This document shows, one piece after another, positions 1 to 13,243 of a stretch of 46,765 nucleotides of DNA; position 1 is the stretch's first letter, and each line of letters starts with the position of its first letter. The stretch covers positions 1-46,765 of the forward strand of contig JOAA01000051.1 in assembly GCA_000720375.1 (NCBI GenBank), in the 5' to 3' direction. Position numbers and translations under genes: made by a program. The stretch comes from Rhodococcus rhodnii (GTDB taxonomy: Bacteria; Actinomycetota; Actinomycetes; Mycobacteriales; Pseudonocardiaceae). Below the pieces are notes generated by a model. The model was not told the origin of the DNA, did no database searches, and saw only the letters and a list, made by a program, of their open reading frames with translations.

Positions 1-91
1 GTGTACCCCGAAAGGCCTTACCGCTCGACTTGCATGTGTTAAGCACGCCGCCAGCGTTCGTCCTGAGCCAGGATCAAACTCTCCAACAATG
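1..91 (-). rRNA. rrs: 16S rRNA, 5' end only (partial)
   Basis: Read on the minus strand, this stretch carries the universal 16S start (GAGTTTGATCCTGGCTCAG) followed by GACGAACGCTGGCGGCGTGC and AACACATGCAAGTCGAGCGG, the actinobacterial 5' domain. The gene runs off the left edge, so only the first ~90 nt are present. The mature 5' end is estimated from the usual spacing to GAGTTTGATC and could be off by a few bases. An rRNA leader and two candidate promoters lie upstream. Confidence 0.97.
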
Positions 92-332
92 AATGGTGTC
101 GGATGATCCCGACAGACCGAATCTGGTCTATCTGTCCATCTCAAAGGAACCTCTCGACGAGGTTCAAATAAAAGCTCTACTGGCTTTCAATAGATCGACA
201 CACTGTTGAGTTCTCAAACAACACACGCACATTCATCAGATGCCGCGTGAACGGCGCCTTCAGAAGGCTTTACTTCTAGGTTTTTGGTCTTGCGCTCGTC
301 CCCCGGTTTCCGGGGCCCGTTCCGCGCTGACT
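92..332 (-). other. Pre-16S leader region
   Basis: This is the transcribed leader between the proximal rrn promoter and 16S. It contains TGAGAACTCAACAGTGTG (minus strand, 199-216), an element typical of actinomycete rRNA leaders and probably involved in pre-rRNA processing or antitermination. The short palindrome TTGAGTTCTCAA (206-217) lies inside it. No credible protein-coding frame is present. The processing role is inferred from related operons. Confidence 0.6.
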
Positions 333-338
333 TGGAAT

Positions 339-367
339 AAGTTACACGGCCGCCAACGAGAGGTCAA
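339..367 (-). promoter_or_regulatory. Proximal rrn promoter
   Basis: On the minus strand, a -35 TTGACC (367-362) and a -10 TAACTT (344-339) are separated by 17 nt, close to the actinomycete rRNA promoter consensus. The predicted start is near position 332, about 240 nt before the mature 16S end, which is a normal leader length. Confidence 0.75.
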
Positions 368-454
368 ATCGCGCCCCTCAAGCCCCGCTGCGGAGTAAAG
401 CCGCAGGTGAGCGGCCCTACAACGGGGCTACCGCCACGCTATCGGACCTCAGCC

Positions 455-484
455 AGTATGCAAGTGTGTCGCCCGTCACAGCAA
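455..484 (-). promoter_or_regulatory. Possible distal rrn promoter
   Basis: TTGCTG (484-479) and CATACT (460-455) on the minus strand are spaced by 18 nt, upstream of the stronger proximal promoter. Tandem promoters are usual for actinomycete rRNA operons. The match is moderate and rests on spacing and hexamers alone. The rest of 368-594 holds only the tyrS terminator and no gene. Confidence 0.4.
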
Positions 485-544
485 CTTGTTTTCCGATCCC
501 CGCCGTGACCATGAAACCCTCACGTGACCTGGGCAAACATGCGA

Positions 545-577
545 ACAGGCCGCCAGTCGTGGCGACTGACGGCCTGT
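545..577 (-). terminator. Terminator-like hairpin after tyrS
   Basis: A 15-bp stem (545-559 with 563-577, one G-U position) and a 3-nt loop start 18 nt after the tyrS stop. The T-tract is weak, as is common in high-GC actinobacteria. It would separate the arg-tyrS transcription unit from the rRNA operon that follows on the same strand. Confidence 0.65.
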
Positions 578-594
578 GCTACGTAACTACCCGT

Positions 595-1881
595 TCAGGG
601 TGAGACGCGGACTCCGGCGGTGTTGCGCTTGCCCTTGCGGACCACAAGCCACTTGCCGTGCAGCAGGTCATCGGCGGTCGGACGCCAGTCATCAGCGCCG
701 ATACGCGTGTTGTTCACGTACGCGCCTCCCTCACTGACGGTCCGCCGCGCAGCCCCATTGCCCGCGACCAGGCCACTAGCCACGAGCACCTCGACGATCG
801 TCGGCTGGTCAGCCAGCCGTACGTCGCCCGTCGGGACCTCGGCCATGGCCGCGTCCAGCGTGCCGGCGTCCAGCTCACGCAGCTCGCCGCCGCCGAACAA
901 GGCCTGCGACGCGGCGATCACCTGCTGAGTCTCCTTCTCCCCGTGCACGAGGTTGGTGAACTCCTCGGCCAGCCGCTTCTGCGCGGCCCGCAGCTGCGGT
1001 TTCTCCTCGGTCTGCTGCTTGAGGTCGTCGATCTCCTCACGCGGCACGAACGTGAGCATGCGCAGGTACTGCAGCGCTTCCGCGTCGTCCACGTTCACGA
1101 AGTACTGGTACCAGGCGTACGGCGAGGTCATGGTCGGGTCGAGCCACACGTTCCCACCACCGGTGGACTTGCCGAACTTGCGCCCCTGCGAGTCCGTGAC
1201 CAGCGGTGCGGTCAGCGCGTGCACGCTCTTCTGCTCGACCTTCCTGATCAGGTCGACACCGCCGATGATGTTGCCCCACTGGTCCTGGCCGCCGAGCTGC
1301 AGCGTGCACCCGTGCTTGCGGTAGAGGTGCAGGTAGTCGTTGGACTGCAGGAGCAGGTAGCTGAACTCGGTGTACGACATTCCGTCGCCCTCGAGCCTGC
1401 GCTTGACCGTGTCACGCGCGAGCATGACGTTGATCGAGAAGTGTTTGCCCACGTCACGCAGGAAGTCCGTGACCGGAATGGCGCTCGTCCACGTCAGGTT
1501 GTTCTCGACCAGCGCGCCCGTCGGCGAGGAGTCGAACTCGACGAACCGCTCCAGCTGGCCGCGGACCCGCTCGGTCCACTCGGACACAGTCTCCAGCGAG
1601 TTCATCGTGCGCTCACCGGTGTCACGCGGGTCGCCGATCATCGCGGTCGCGGTGCCTGCCAGCACGATCGGCCGGTGCCCGGCCTTCTGGAACCGGCTCA
1701 GGCCCAGCAGCGGGACCAGGTTGCCCGCGTGCAGGCTGGGTGCGGTCGGGTCGAAGCCGCAATAGAGGGTGAGCGGGCCCGAGTCGAGATCACGGCGCAG
1801 GGCGTCGATGTCGGTGGACTGCGCGATCAGGCCGCGCCAGGACAACTCATCAAGGATGTGCTCACTCACGGCCACCATCAT
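595..1881 (-). CDS. tyrS: Tyrosyl-tRNA synthetase
   Basis: Charges tRNA-Tyr with tyrosine in the cytoplasm. It is a class I enzyme of 428 aa, normal for bacterial TyrRS. The HIGH-type motif HAGN is at residues 51-54 after [11 protein letters not shown], the substrate loop GGQDQWGNI at 197-205, and the KMSKS-type motif KFGKS at 235-239. An S4-like RNA-binding domain with a VNNTR segment forms the C-terminus. The start is ambiguous: ATG, ATG, GTG and a later GTG (1869, giving VSEHILDEL, the usual family start) cluster after a GAGGG ribosome site. It is the last gene of the long minus-strand block and lies 19 nt after the preceding gene. Adjacency of tyrS to a DNA glycosylase gene and an arg cluster is also seen in mycobacteria. 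Confidence 0.97.
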   Translation of the reverse strand: MMVAVSEHILDELSWRGLIAQSTDIDALRRDLDSGPLTLYCGFDPTAPSLHAGNLVPLLGLSRFQKAGHRPIVLAGTATAMIGDPRDTGERTMNSLETVSEWTERVRGQLERFVEFDSSPTGALVENNLTWTSAIPVTDFLRDVGKHFSINVMLARDTVKRRLEGDGMSYTEFSYLLLQSNDYLHLYRKHGCTLQLGGQDQWGNIIGGVDLIRKVEQKSVHALTAPLVTDSQGRKFGKSTGGGNVWLDPTMTSPYAWYQYFVNVDDAEALQYLRMLTFVPREEIDDLKQQTEEKPQLRAAQKRLAEEFTNLVHGEKETQQVIAASQALFGGGELRELDAGTLDAAMAEVPTGDVRLADQPTIVEVLVASGLVAGNGAARRTVSEGGAYVNNTRIGADDWRPTADDLLHGKWLVVRKGKRNTAGVRVSP

Positions 1882-1900
1882 CCCTCACGAGGTCGAGCGC

Positions 1901-2548
1901 TTATCGCACGGCGTTGATGTCCTGCGGGTACAAGATCCTCTTGTCGCCGCCGTGCTTGGCCAGCCCGAGCATCGCCCGGCCGATCTGCTCGGTGCTCGTC
2001 ACCGACTTCATCCGCCTGAACAGCGGGAAGAGCGGCCGCATGACCGTGTAGCCGATCCGGTAGACCGTCGTGCTCGACCTCGCGCCGTGCATGGGCAGGA
2101 TGATGCCCGGCCGGACCATGTAGCTGTTCGGGAAGAGCTTGAGCAGGTCGTTCTCGGTCTTGCCCTTCACCCGTGCCCACATCGTGCGGCCCTGTTCGGT
2201 GCTGTCGGTGCCCATTCCGGACACGTAGGTGAAGCACGCGTCCGGGTTGGCCGCGTGCAGCGGGTTGGCAGCGGCCATGGTCATGTCGTACGTGACGCGC
2301 CGGTAGGCGTCCTCGCTCATGCCCGCCGAGCTCACGCCCAGGCAGAAGAAGCACGCGTCGAAGCCGGTGAAGTCGACTGTGGACTGATCGGCGAGGTCGG
2401 GTAGCACGGCTTCGGTCAGCTTCTCGTGCTGTTGGCCCGAGGGCCGCCTGCCGACCGACAACACCTGCTCCACGTCCGGATCCAGGAGGCATTCCCGGAG
2501 GACTCCGTAGCCGACCATGCCGCTGGCGCCGTAGACGATCACCTTCAC
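1901..2548 (-). CDS. NAD(P)-binding oxidoreductase, HTATIP2/TIP30-like
   Basis: A 215-aa Rossmann-fold protein. It opens with VIVYGASGMVGYGVLREC, a GxxGxxG dinucleotide-binding motif at residues 6-12, and has a TYVSGMGTDS segment like the catalytic strand of atypical SDRs. This resembles the short NAD(P)H-binding/TIP30 family. The substrate is unknown. The GTG start overlaps the P450 stop by 4 nt (GTGA), so translation is probably coupled to the P450. It could act on the same substrate as the P450, but that is inference. Confidence 0.8.
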   Translation of the reverse strand: MKVIVYGASGMVGYGVLRECLLDPDVEQVLSVGRRPSGQQHEKLTEAVLPDLADQSTVDFTGFDACFFCLGVSSAGMSEDAYRRVTYDMTMAAANPLHAANPDACFTYVSGMGTDSTEQGRTMWARVKGKTENDLLKLFPNSYMVRPGIILPMHGARSSTTVYRIGYTVMRPLFPLFRRMKSVTSTEQIGRAMLGLAKHGGDKRILYPQDINAVR

Positions 2549-3531
2549 GGCGTGAGCCTAACCGGCAACTCCCGCAACCCACGACTGCGGAACGACTCAC
2601 GCCACGTCAAGGTGTCCGTCGCGAGAGTGGCCTCAGGGAACTTGCGGAAGAGGGTCTCGACCGCGATCTCGAGTTCGAGACGGGCAAGCGGCGCTCCGAC
2701 GCAATAGTGGATGCCCGCACCGAAGGTCAGGTGCTGGGTCGAGGATTCGTTGGCCGCCTGGATGCCCAGCAGTACCGTCTGTCCCTTTGGGATTGTCTCG
2801 CCGCCGATTTCGACGTCCTCAAGCGGGAACCGACGGATCGCGTGCAGGTTCGGGTTGGCCACCCTGAGCAGTTCCTCGGTGTCCGCGGGGCCGTCGAACA
2901 GCCGGAGGATGCTGTTGGCGATCAGGTGCACGGAGTTCTCGTGTCCGACCAGGAGAATCAGGAACGCCAGCGAGAGCAGTTCCTCCTCCGACAGGCGTTC
3001 GTCACCGTCCCTGGCCTCGATCATCGCCGAGATCAGGTCGTCGGCCCGGGTTGTCCGCTTGGCCGCGATCAGGTCGAGCATGAACTGGTACATGCTGGCG
3101 ATGGCGTCGCGGGATGCGGTTGTCATCATCGCGTCCGTCCAGCCACGGAACTCCTCGACGCGGTCGGCGGGCACGCCGAGCAGGTCGCCGATGGTGATGA
3201 TCGGCAGCGGCGCGGCGTACTCGGCCATCAGGTCGACGGTGCCGGTCAGGCCGTCGAGCAACCTGTCGGCAGTGGCCTGGATCTTGTCGCGCATCCCGGC
3301 GATCTGGCGTCCGCTGAACGCGCCCGCGACCAGTTTGCGCAGCCTGGTGTGGTCGGGCGGGTCGAGGTTGAGCAGGTTGCGGTCCAGCGCGGGCGGCAGT
3401 TTGAAGCCGGTGTACCCGCCGGTGGAATTGGCGCGGCTCAACGATAGTCGCGGATCGGCGAGGCCAGCGCGAACGTCGTCGAAGTCAGTGACCAGCCATG
3501 CCGTCGAGCCGTCCGGCAGCGTGATCTTCAC
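2545..3531 (-). CDS. Short cytochrome P450 with an atypical I-helix
   Basis: A heme-thiolate monooxygenase-like protein. The heme-ligand loop is FGAGIHYCVGAPLARLE (Cys near residue 277) and the K-helix ExxR is ELLR (220-223). From the GTG at 3531, which overlaps the preceding stop as GTGA, it is only 328 aa against about 400 for the family. It starts directly at the first beta strand (VKITLPDGSTAWLVT). It is shortened by about 14 aa before ExxR and about 18 aa in the meander before the Cys loop. The I-helix reads VGHENS where AGHETT is usual, so the oxygen-activating Thr is replaced. The frame is intact. It may be a degenerate or specialised P450; activity is uncertain. Confidence 0.85.
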   Translation of the reverse strand: MKITLPDGSTAWLVTDFDDVRAGLADPRLSLSRANSTGGYTGFKLPPALDRNLLNLDPPDHTRLRKLVAGAFSGRQIAGMRDKIQATADRLLDGLTGTVDLMAEYAAPLPIITIGDLLGVPADRVEEFRGWTDAMMTTASRDAIASMYQFMLDLIAAKRTTRADDLISAMIEARDGDERLSEEELLSLAFLILLVGHENSVHLIANSILRLFDGPADTEELLRVANPNLHAIRRFPLEDVEIGGETIPKGQTVLLGIQAANESSTQHLTFGAGIHYCVGAPLARLELEIAVETLFRKFPEATLATDTLTWRESFRSRGLRELPVRLTP

Positions 3532-4139
3532 GAGATCTGCTTCGTCCGTTTTCCGCCGCGGCGATACGTGCTCACTGCCGGCGAATCCACCCAGAACCGC
3601 CATGGCACGTCCATCGCGACCGCCACGCCCACGCGTGGCCCGCTGTAGATCTCGGCGACCGGCTCGCCTTCGTAGATCCGGATCGGCGAGTCGGGGCTGG
3701 TCAGGTCGACGCCGTTCTGCGCACGGTCGATGCCCAGCACACCGGTCAGCCTGGCCGGGCCTTTGGCCAGTTCGGAGTCGTTGCGCGCGCTGGGCCTGCG
3801 GGTTCGGGCCAGGTCGAAGCCGTCGATGACCTCGCCCGCGCGCAGCAGCACCGCACCGGGAACGCCGTCGGTCAGCGAGACGATGTTGGCGCAGAAGTGC
3901 ATGCCGTAGACGAAGTAGACGTAGAGATGGCCGGCCGGGCCGAACATCACGTCGTTGCGCGGAGTCCGGCCGCGGTAGCAGTGCGAGGCGGGATCGTCGC
4001 CACCCCGATACGCCTCGACCTCCACCAACCGGACCCGGACAATCCCTTGCGGGCTATGGGATTCGAGCACGCTGCCGAGCAACAGCTTCGAGGCGTCAAC
4101 GGGATCGATGGCCAGTTCGTCACGCGTCAGCTGCCTCAC
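3528..4139 (-). CDS. mpg: 3-methyladenine DNA glycosylase (AAG/MPG family)
   Basis: Excises alkylated purines such as 3-methyladenine in base excision repair. The 203-aa protein shows family signatures: LLLGSVLESHSPQG, the catalytic VEVEAYRGGDDPASH (general-base Glu in the EAY context), the hydrophobic HLYVYFVYGMH and the AKGPARLTGVLGI segment. The start is a GTG at 4139 that overlaps the upstream stop by 4 nt (GTGA); longer frames upstream have no family similarity. The gene sits in a coupled block and its position close to tyrS is conserved in actinobacteria. Confidence 0.93.
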   Translation of the reverse strand: MRQLTRDELAIDPVDASKLLLGSVLESHSPQGIVRVRLVEVEAYRGGDDPASHCYRGRTPRNDVMFGPAGHLYVYFVYGMHFCANIVSLTDGVPGAVLLRAGEVIDGFDLARTRRPSARNDSELAKGPARLTGVLGIDRAQNGVDLTSPDSPIRIYEGEPVAEIYSGPRVGVAVAMDVPWRFWVDSPAVSTYRRGGKRTKQIS

Positions 4140-4725
4140 CGGAGGACCACTTCGCCGTTCGGTGTCCTGATGGTGGCTTCCAGTCCGGTCGGCCCGTTGG
4201 CCACCGGATAGTCGAGGCCGAGTACCTTCAGTCCTTTGTAGACACCGCCGGGGTTGGGGTCGGAGATCTGGAAAAGCTCCAGCTGCGCGCCTTGTGCGGC
4301 GTCCTCCGAGGGGTGACGTGTGCTGCCCCAGTCGATCAGGAACGGCAGGACGCCAGGGAGCATCGGCGTCAGCTGCCATTCCAGCAACACGCCGTCCGGG
4401 CGTTCCCGGGACATCGGCACGACCGGCCCAGGGTCGTAGCCCTGGGCTTTCGCGCGCCGCACCACGTCTTCGATGTCCTTCACCCGGACCGCCCAGGCCA
4501 CCAGCTTCGGCTCGGTCAGCGTGTCGATGCCGAACGGCCGCGGCCGGCCGGGCTCCGGCTGGTCCGGGTCGGGCCCGATCACCTCGAGGTACGCGCCGCC
4601 GCCCAGGTCGGCCAGCAGATTGCGGGTGCCGCGGCCGATGTGACGGCCGCCTTCGCTCAGGTCGATGCCTAAGTCGCCCGCGCGGGCCAAGTCCGGCATG
4701 GCAAACACGAGATGATCAAGAGCCA

Positions 4726-4726
<1 letters not shown>
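4136..4726 (-). CDS. VOC-family (glyoxalase-like) protein
   Basis: A 196-aa protein beginning VALDHLVFAMPDL, the opening strand of a vicinal-oxygen-chelate fold. GGGAYLEVIGPDP follows, typical of the Glyoxalase_3-like subgroup. Its substrate cannot be told from sequence. The GTG at 4726 shares one base with the argH stop (TAGTG) and is preceded by a GAGGGGAAC ribosome site, which decides this start over the ATG 18 nt upstream. It is co-transcribed between argH and mpg with no evident role in arginine synthesis. Confidence 0.82.
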
Positions 4727-8767
<4,041 letters not shown>

Positions 8768-8771
<4 letters not shown>

Positions 8772-9652
8772 GCATCCCCTTCGTCAGGTAGCACCATCGT
8801 GCCGACACCTTCGCTCGTGAACACCTCAAGCAGTACGGAGTGCGCAAGCCTGCCGTCGATCACGTGCGCCTGCGGCACCCCGCCGCGGACCGCGCGCAGG
8901 CAGGCCTCCATCTTCGGCACCATTCCGCTTGCCAAGTCCGGCAGGATCTTCTCCAGCTCGTCCGCGCCGATCCGGTGCACCAGCGAGGATTTGTCCGGCC
9001 AGTTCTTGTACAGGCCCTCGACATCCGTCAGCACAACGAGTTTGCGTGCCCTCAACGCCACGGCCAGCGCGGCCGCGGCGGTGTCGGCGTTCACGTTGTG
9101 CACGATGCCGTCGATGTCCGGGGCCACTGTGGACACGACCGGAATCCTGCCGGCTGCGACGATGTCCTCGACGGCGGCCGGGTTGACCGTCACCACGTCG
9201 CCGACGAGTCCGAGATCGACTTCCTCCCCGTCGATCTCCAAACCCCGACGCTCAGCGGTGAACAGATGCGCGTCCTCGCCGGAGATCCCGACCGCGTACG
9301 GGCCGTGCGCGTTGATCAGGCCGACGAGCTCGCGGCCGACCTGGCCGACGAGGACCATCCGCACCACGTCCATGGCTTCCGGTGTGGTGACCCGCAGGCC
9401 GCCGCGGAACTCGCTTTCGATGCCGAGTTTGGTCAGCATCGAGCCGATCTGCGGGCCGCCGCCGTGCACGACCACCGGTCGCAGCCCGGCCAGCCGCAGG
9501 AACACCATGTCCTGCGCGAAGGCCTGCTTGAGTTCGTCGTCGACCATGGCGTTGCCGCCGTACTTGACCACTACGAGCGCGCCGTGGAACTCCTGCAGCC
9601 ACGGCAAAGCCTCGATGAGCACCGCAGCCTTGCGGTCCGCGTTGTTGTTCAT
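8768..9652 (-). CDS. argB: Acetylglutamate kinase
   Basis: Phosphorylates N-acetylglutamate, the committed and usually arginine-inhibited step. The 294-aa amino-acid-kinase fold shows [10 protein letters not shown] at the N-terminus, [13 protein letters not shown] for phosphate and substrate binding, and [15 protein letters not shown] in the nucleotide lobe. The ATG at 9652 overlaps the argJ stop by 4 nt (ATGA). The long upstream extension of this frame has no similarity and lies over argJ. Confidence 0.97.
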
Positions 9653-10821
9653 GACGAATAGGCGCTGTTCTCTTCGACGTAGTCGTGGGAAAGGTCGGTG
9701 GTCAGAATGGTCGCTTCGCCCTGACCAAGCGCCAGTTCGATGACGATGTCGATGTCCCGCCCGGACAGGTCCGCGTTCGACCGGTCCTCGCCACGGGTTC
9801 CTTTGTCCATCACGCGGATCCCATTGATCACAATGGACAGCTGGTCCGGGTCGATCTGCGCCTGCGCCCGGCCGAGTGCCATCGCGATCCGGCCCCAGTT
9901 CGGATCGGAGCCGAACAGCGCGGTCTTCACCAGGTTGTCCTCGGCCACGATCCGTCCGATGTGGACAGCCTCGGCCTCGGTCGCCGCACCGGTGACGGTG
10001 ATCGAGATTTCCTTGGTCACGCCTTCCGCGTCGCCCTGCAGCTGCTTGACCAGGTCGGCGCTCACGTCGGCGAGCAGCTTCTCGAAGTCCTCGGCGCTCG
10101 GCTTGATCCCGGACGCGCCGGAAGCGAGCACCAGCACGGTGTCGTTCGTGGACGTTCCGCCGTCGACATCGAGGCGGTCGAACGTCTTCGAGGTCGCTTT
10201 GCGCAGCGCGGCGTCGAGCGTGTCCTTGTCGACATCGGCGTCGGTGGTGATCACGGCGAGCATGGTCGCCATGTTGGGCGCCAGCATGCCCGCGCCTTTC
10301 ACAAAACCGCCGATCGACCAGCCCTGCTCGTGCGCCTTCCACGACTGCTTCGCCCGGGTGTCCGTGGTCAGCACGCCCGTCGCCGCTTTGAGTCCGGCTT
10401 CTTGCGTGGAGTCAAGCGCCTGGGCAGCTATGTCCACACCAGACAGAACCTGGTCCATCGGCAGGCGTTCGCCGATCAACCCAGTGGAACAGACCGCGAC
10501 CTCGATCGCGCCGCACTCAAGGACTTCCGCGACCTTTTCGGCGGTGGCGTGCGTGTCCTGGAAGCCCTCGGGCCCGGTGCATGCGTTCGCGCCACCGGAG
10601 TTGAGCACGACGGCTTTGAGTTTGCGTTCCTTGAGCACCTGCTGGGACCACAGCACCGGCGCGGCCTTGACCTTGTTCGTGGTGAACACGCCCGCGGCCG
10701 CGTTGTTCGGGCCGTCGTTCACCACCAACGTGAAGTCCAAAGCGCCATTCGCCTTGATGCCCGCGGCCACCCCGGCGGCCCGGAATCCGGCAGGCCCGGT
10801 GACACCCTTGTCACGGTTCAC
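9649..10821 (-). CDS. argJ: Bifunctional ornithine acetyltransferase/N-acetylglutamate synthase
   Basis: Recycles the acetyl group from N-acetylornithine to glutamate and may also use acetyl-CoA. The 390-aa precursor self-cleaves into two chains at the ATG motif in [11 protein letters not shown], with Thr148 as the new N-terminal nucleophile. The N-terminal half carries [10 protein letters not shown] and the C-terminal half [15 protein letters not shown]. The GTG at 10821 overlaps the argC stop as GTGA, so the longer open frame is not used. Confidence 0.97.
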   Translation of the reverse strand: MNRDKGVTGPAGFRAAGVAAGIKANGALDFTLVVNDGPNNAAAGVFTTNKVKAAPVLWSQQVLKERKLKAVVLNSGGANACTGPEGFQDTHATAEKVAEVLECGAIEVAVCSTGLIGERLPMDQVLSGVDIAAQALDSTQEAGLKAATGVLTTDTRAKQSWKAHEQGWSIGGFVKGAGMLAPNMATMLAVITTDADVDKDTLDAALRKATSKTFDRLDVDGGTSTNDTVLVLASGASGIKPSAEDFEKLLADVSADLVKQLQGDAEGVTKEISITVTGAATEAEAVHIGRIVAEDNLVKTALFGSDPNWGRIAMALGRAQAQIDPDQLSIVINGIRVMDKGTRGEDRSNADLSGRDIDIVIELALGQGEATILTTDLSHDYVEENSAYSS

Positions 10822-11846
10822 GGTGCGACTCCCACAGTCGAAAGCCCGGTCGTCTCGGGCAGTCCGAGAGCGATGTTCATGCACTGCACGGCGGCACCGG
10901 CGGTGCCTTTGGTCAGGTTGTCGATCGTCGCGACGACGATCAGCCTGCGCAACTCCGGGTCGACCGTGACCTGCAGCTGGACGGCGTTGGACGCCAGCAC
11001 GGCACCGGTCGTCGGCCAACTCCCGCTCGGCAGAACGTGCACGAACGGCTCGTCGGCGTATGCATTGTCATACGTGGCAAGGACATCATCGGTGGTCTTG
11101 CCGGGCTTGAGGGTGGCGGTGCATGTGGCCAGGATGCCGCGCGGCATCGGCGCGAGAACGGGCGTGAAGCTCACCGAGATCTTCTCGTTGGCGACCTTGC
11201 TGAGGTTCTGCACGATCTCCGGGGTGTGCCGGTGCGTGCCGCCGACGCCGTACGCGCTGACGGAGCCCATCACCTCGGAACCCAGCAGGTGCGGCTTCAG
11301 CGACTTGCCCGCACCCGACGTGCCCGACACCGCGACGATGACGGCTTCCGGCTCGACCAGACCGTCCTTGTACGCAGGAGCCAGGGCCAACGACGAGACT
11401 GTCGGGTAGCACCCGGGCACGGCGACGCGTTTCGCGCCTTTGAGCTTTTCGCGCTGGCCCGCGAGCTCCGGCAGGCCGTATGGCCAGGTGCCCGCGTGGT
11501 CGCCGCCGTACCAGCGCTGCCAGGCCGTCGGGTCCTCCAGCCTGTGGTCCGCGCCGCAGTCGATGACCAGGGTGTCCTCCCCCAGCTCGGCCGCGATCTT
11601 GGCGGACTTGCCGTGCGGCAACGCGAGGAACACGACGTCATGCCCGCTGAGCTGGTCAATGGTCGTGTCAGCGAGCACGCGGTCGGCGAGCGGCAGCAGA
11701 TGCGGCTGGTACTGGCCGAGCGTCATGCCCGCACTCGCACCGGCGGTCAGCGCCCCGATCTGGACATCGGGATGCCCGAGCAGCAGGCGCAACACCTCAC
11801 CGCCCGCGTATCCGCTCGCTCCAGCCACCCCTACCCGTACAGTCAT
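10818..11846 (-). CDS. argC: N-acetyl-gamma-glutamyl-phosphate reductase
   Basis: NADPH-dependent reduction of N-acetylglutamyl phosphate. The 342-aa protein starts with the Rossmann motif [18 protein letters not shown] and has the catalytic Cys in [11 protein letters not shown], followed by [10 protein letters not shown]. It is the first gene of the arg operon. No Shine-Dalgarno is seen. A -10 box lies 8 nt upstream of the ATG, which suggests a leaderless message. Confidence 0.97.
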   Translation of the reverse strand: MTVRVGVAGASGYAGGEVLRLLLGHPDVQIGALTAGASAGMTLGQYQPHLLPLADRVLADTTIDQLSGHDVVFLALPHGKSAKIAAELGEDTLVIDCGADHRLEDPTAWQRWYGGDHAGTWPYGLPELAGQREKLKGAKRVAVPGCYPTVSSLALAPAYKDGLVEPEAVIVAVSGTSGAGKSLKPHLLGSEVMGSVSAYGVGGTHRHTPEIVQNLSKVANEKISVSFTPVLAPMPRGILATCTATLKPGKTTDDVLATYDNAYADEPFVHVLPSGSWPTTGAVLASNAVQLQVTVDPELRRLIVVATIDNLTKGTAGAAVQCMNIALGLPETTGLSTVGVAP

Positions 11847-11847
11847 G

Positions 11848-11882
11848 TGGATGATTATGCACAACCATGCAAAGTCACTCAA
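11848..11882 (-). promoter_or_regulatory. argC promoter with overlapping ARG-box-like operator
   Basis: On the minus strand, -35 TTGAGT (11882-11877), 17 nt, then -10 CATAAT (11859-11854). The predicted start coincides with the argC ATG at 11846. TGCATAATCATCCA (11861-11848), resembling an ARG-box half-site, sits on the -10, and a second TGCA-rich palindrome (TGCATGGTTGTGCA, 11871-11858) adjoins it. ArgR bound here would block polymerase. The assignment is by eye from the known ARG-box shape. Confidence 0.6.
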
Positions 11883-11978
11883 TCGATAATGGTCCGAGAT
11901 CACACCATCGGCGCACCACCGATGAATCCCAGGGCCGCCGCGGGTCTGCCCTCACAAGGACACACTCGTGGAGGAACC

Positions 11979-12500
11979 ATGATCGATCTGAAGCCCGCGT
12001 GCGACCGGATGGTCGAGCTGCTGGCCCGCGTCACCGATGACCAGCTCAACCTGCCCACACCGTGCAGCGAGTACAGCGTCGCCGACCTCATCGCTCACGT
12101 CGACGAGGCGACTGTCGGGTTCACCGCCATGGCAGGCAAATCACCCGACGGCCAGGATGTCGCCCAGCACGTGCTGGCGCTCGGCAAGGCGTGGGACGAG
12201 CCATCGGCGTGGCAGGGCAGCACCACCGCGGCGGGGGTGGAGCTGCCCAACGAGCGGTGGGGCAAGATCGCGCTCACCGAGATCGTCGTACACGGCTGGG
12301 ACCTCGCCAAAGTCCTCGGTCAGTCCTTCGAGCTGCCCGAGGAGACGCTTCGGGCTTGCTACGACCACGTGGCCGAGTTCGTCCCGAAGGCGCCGCTCCC
12401 AGAACTGTGGGGGCCGCGCGTCGACGTCGCGGCTGACGCGCCTCTGCTCGACCGGATCGTGGCGATCACCGGCCGGGACCCGTCGCTCACCATGGGATGA
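11979..12500 (+). CDS. TIGR03086-type maleylpyruvate isomerase-like (DinB fold) protein
   Basis: A 173-aa protein with the signature of mycothiol-dependent maleylpyruvate-isomerase-like proteins of the TIGR03086 group: LPTPCSEYSVADLIAHVD near residues 26-43 and LTEIVVHGWDLAKVLG. Such four-helix proteins can bind a metal through His residues (H41 and the VHGWD histidine here), but most have no proven activity. The ATG has an ideal GGAGG site 5 nt upstream (TGGAGGAACC). It converges on the SDR gene with a 14-bp overlap of 3' ends. Confidence 0.85.
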   Translation: MIDLKPACDRMVELLARVTDDQLNLPTPCSEYSVADLIAHVDEATVGFTAMAGKSPDGQDVAQHVLALGKAWDEPSAWQGSTTAAGVELPNERWGKIALTEIVVHGWDLAKVLGQSFELPEETLRACYDHVAEFVPKAPLPELWGPRVDVAADAPLLDRIVAITGRDPSLTMG

Positions 12501-13170
12501 CGTCGCTCATGCTGTTCGGCCCGCGGAAGACGCCAGTAGGGCCGTTCGTCGTCGCGAGTTGGACTGGGACAACCGCACCATCGGCCGTGGTTCGCTCACC
12601 GCGCGGGAAAGGTGCTGCGGCGTTCTGGTCGGTCGGCACCATGCCAGGGCTGACGGCGTTGACTCTGATGCCGTCGGCCCGTAAGGCGTTGGCGTAAACC
12701 AGAGTCAGCGCGTTGAGCGCGGCTTTGGACGAGCTGTACGCGAGGAAGCCCCGGACCTTCTCTTCGCTCAGCAGGGTGAGCGAGCCGAGGCCGCTGGACA
12801 TGTTGACGATCCGCGGGTTGCTGGAGCGGCGCAGCAACGGCAGGCAGGCCGATGTCACCGTGACCACGCCGAACACGTTGACCTCGAAGGTTTCCCGCAT
12901 CAGCGCCGCGGTGACCTCGGCGTCCCATTCCAGCATCACCCCGGCGTTGTTGACCAGCACGTCCAGCCGCCCGGCCGCGGTCTCAATGGTCTTGACCGCC
13001 TCGGCCACGCACGCGGCGTCGGTCACGTCGAGCCGTACGACCCGGGCGTCCTCGACTGGCTGTGGGTCACGGGCGCCGAGGTAGACGGTGAAGCCCCGGT
13101 CGGCCAGTTGACGAACGATCTCCCGGCCGATGCCTTTGTTGCCGCCGGTGACAAGTGCTACTTCACTCAT
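12487..13170 (-). CDS. Short-chain dehydrogenase/reductase
   Basis: A classical SDR of 227 aa: cofactor motif TGGNKGIG (8-15), LDVTD, the structural NNAG, catalytic Ser in NMSSGLG and the YSSSK catalytic Tyr/Lys. The absence of a basic residue early in the glycine loop apart from K12 leaves NAD versus NADP open. Its substrate is unknown. It is transcribed divergently from a LysR-type regulator, the usual arrangement for a regulator and its target. Confidence 0.92.
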   Translation of the reverse strand: MSEVALVTGGNKGIGREIVRQLADRGFTVYLGARDPQPVEDARVVRLDVTDAACVAEAVKTIETAAGRLDVLVNNAGVMLEWDAEVTAALMRETFEVNVFGVVTVTSACLPLLRRSSNPRIVNMSSGLGSLTLLSEEKVRGFLAYSSSKAALNALTLVYANALRADGIRVNAVSPGMVPTDQNAAAPFPRGERTTADGAVVPVQLATTNGPTGVFRGPNSMSDVIPW

Positions 13171-13190
13171 GCCGTCAACCCCAGCCGATG

Positions 13191-13243
13191 TTGCGCCGCA
13201 ACGGAAAGACCGATCGGGTGGTGCGCCATACCCTTGCGGTATG
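13191..13243. promoter_or_regulatory. LysR-type boxes between SDR and lysR
   Basis: Two inverted repeats lie in the 70-bp divergent gap. TTGCGCCGCAA is at 13191-13201. CATACC-N5-GGTATG (13227-13243) contains ATAC-N7-GTAT, the T-N11-A shape bound by LysR regulators. The second overlaps the LysR start codon, suggesting autorepression with activation of the SDR gene from the same site. Confidence 0.55.

Noticed and set aside
658..1917. Long plus-strand open frame across tyrS
   Set aside because: Antisense shadow of tyrS in high-GC DNA; Arg/Val/Gln-rich with no family motifs, while the minus frame has HAGN and KFGKS.
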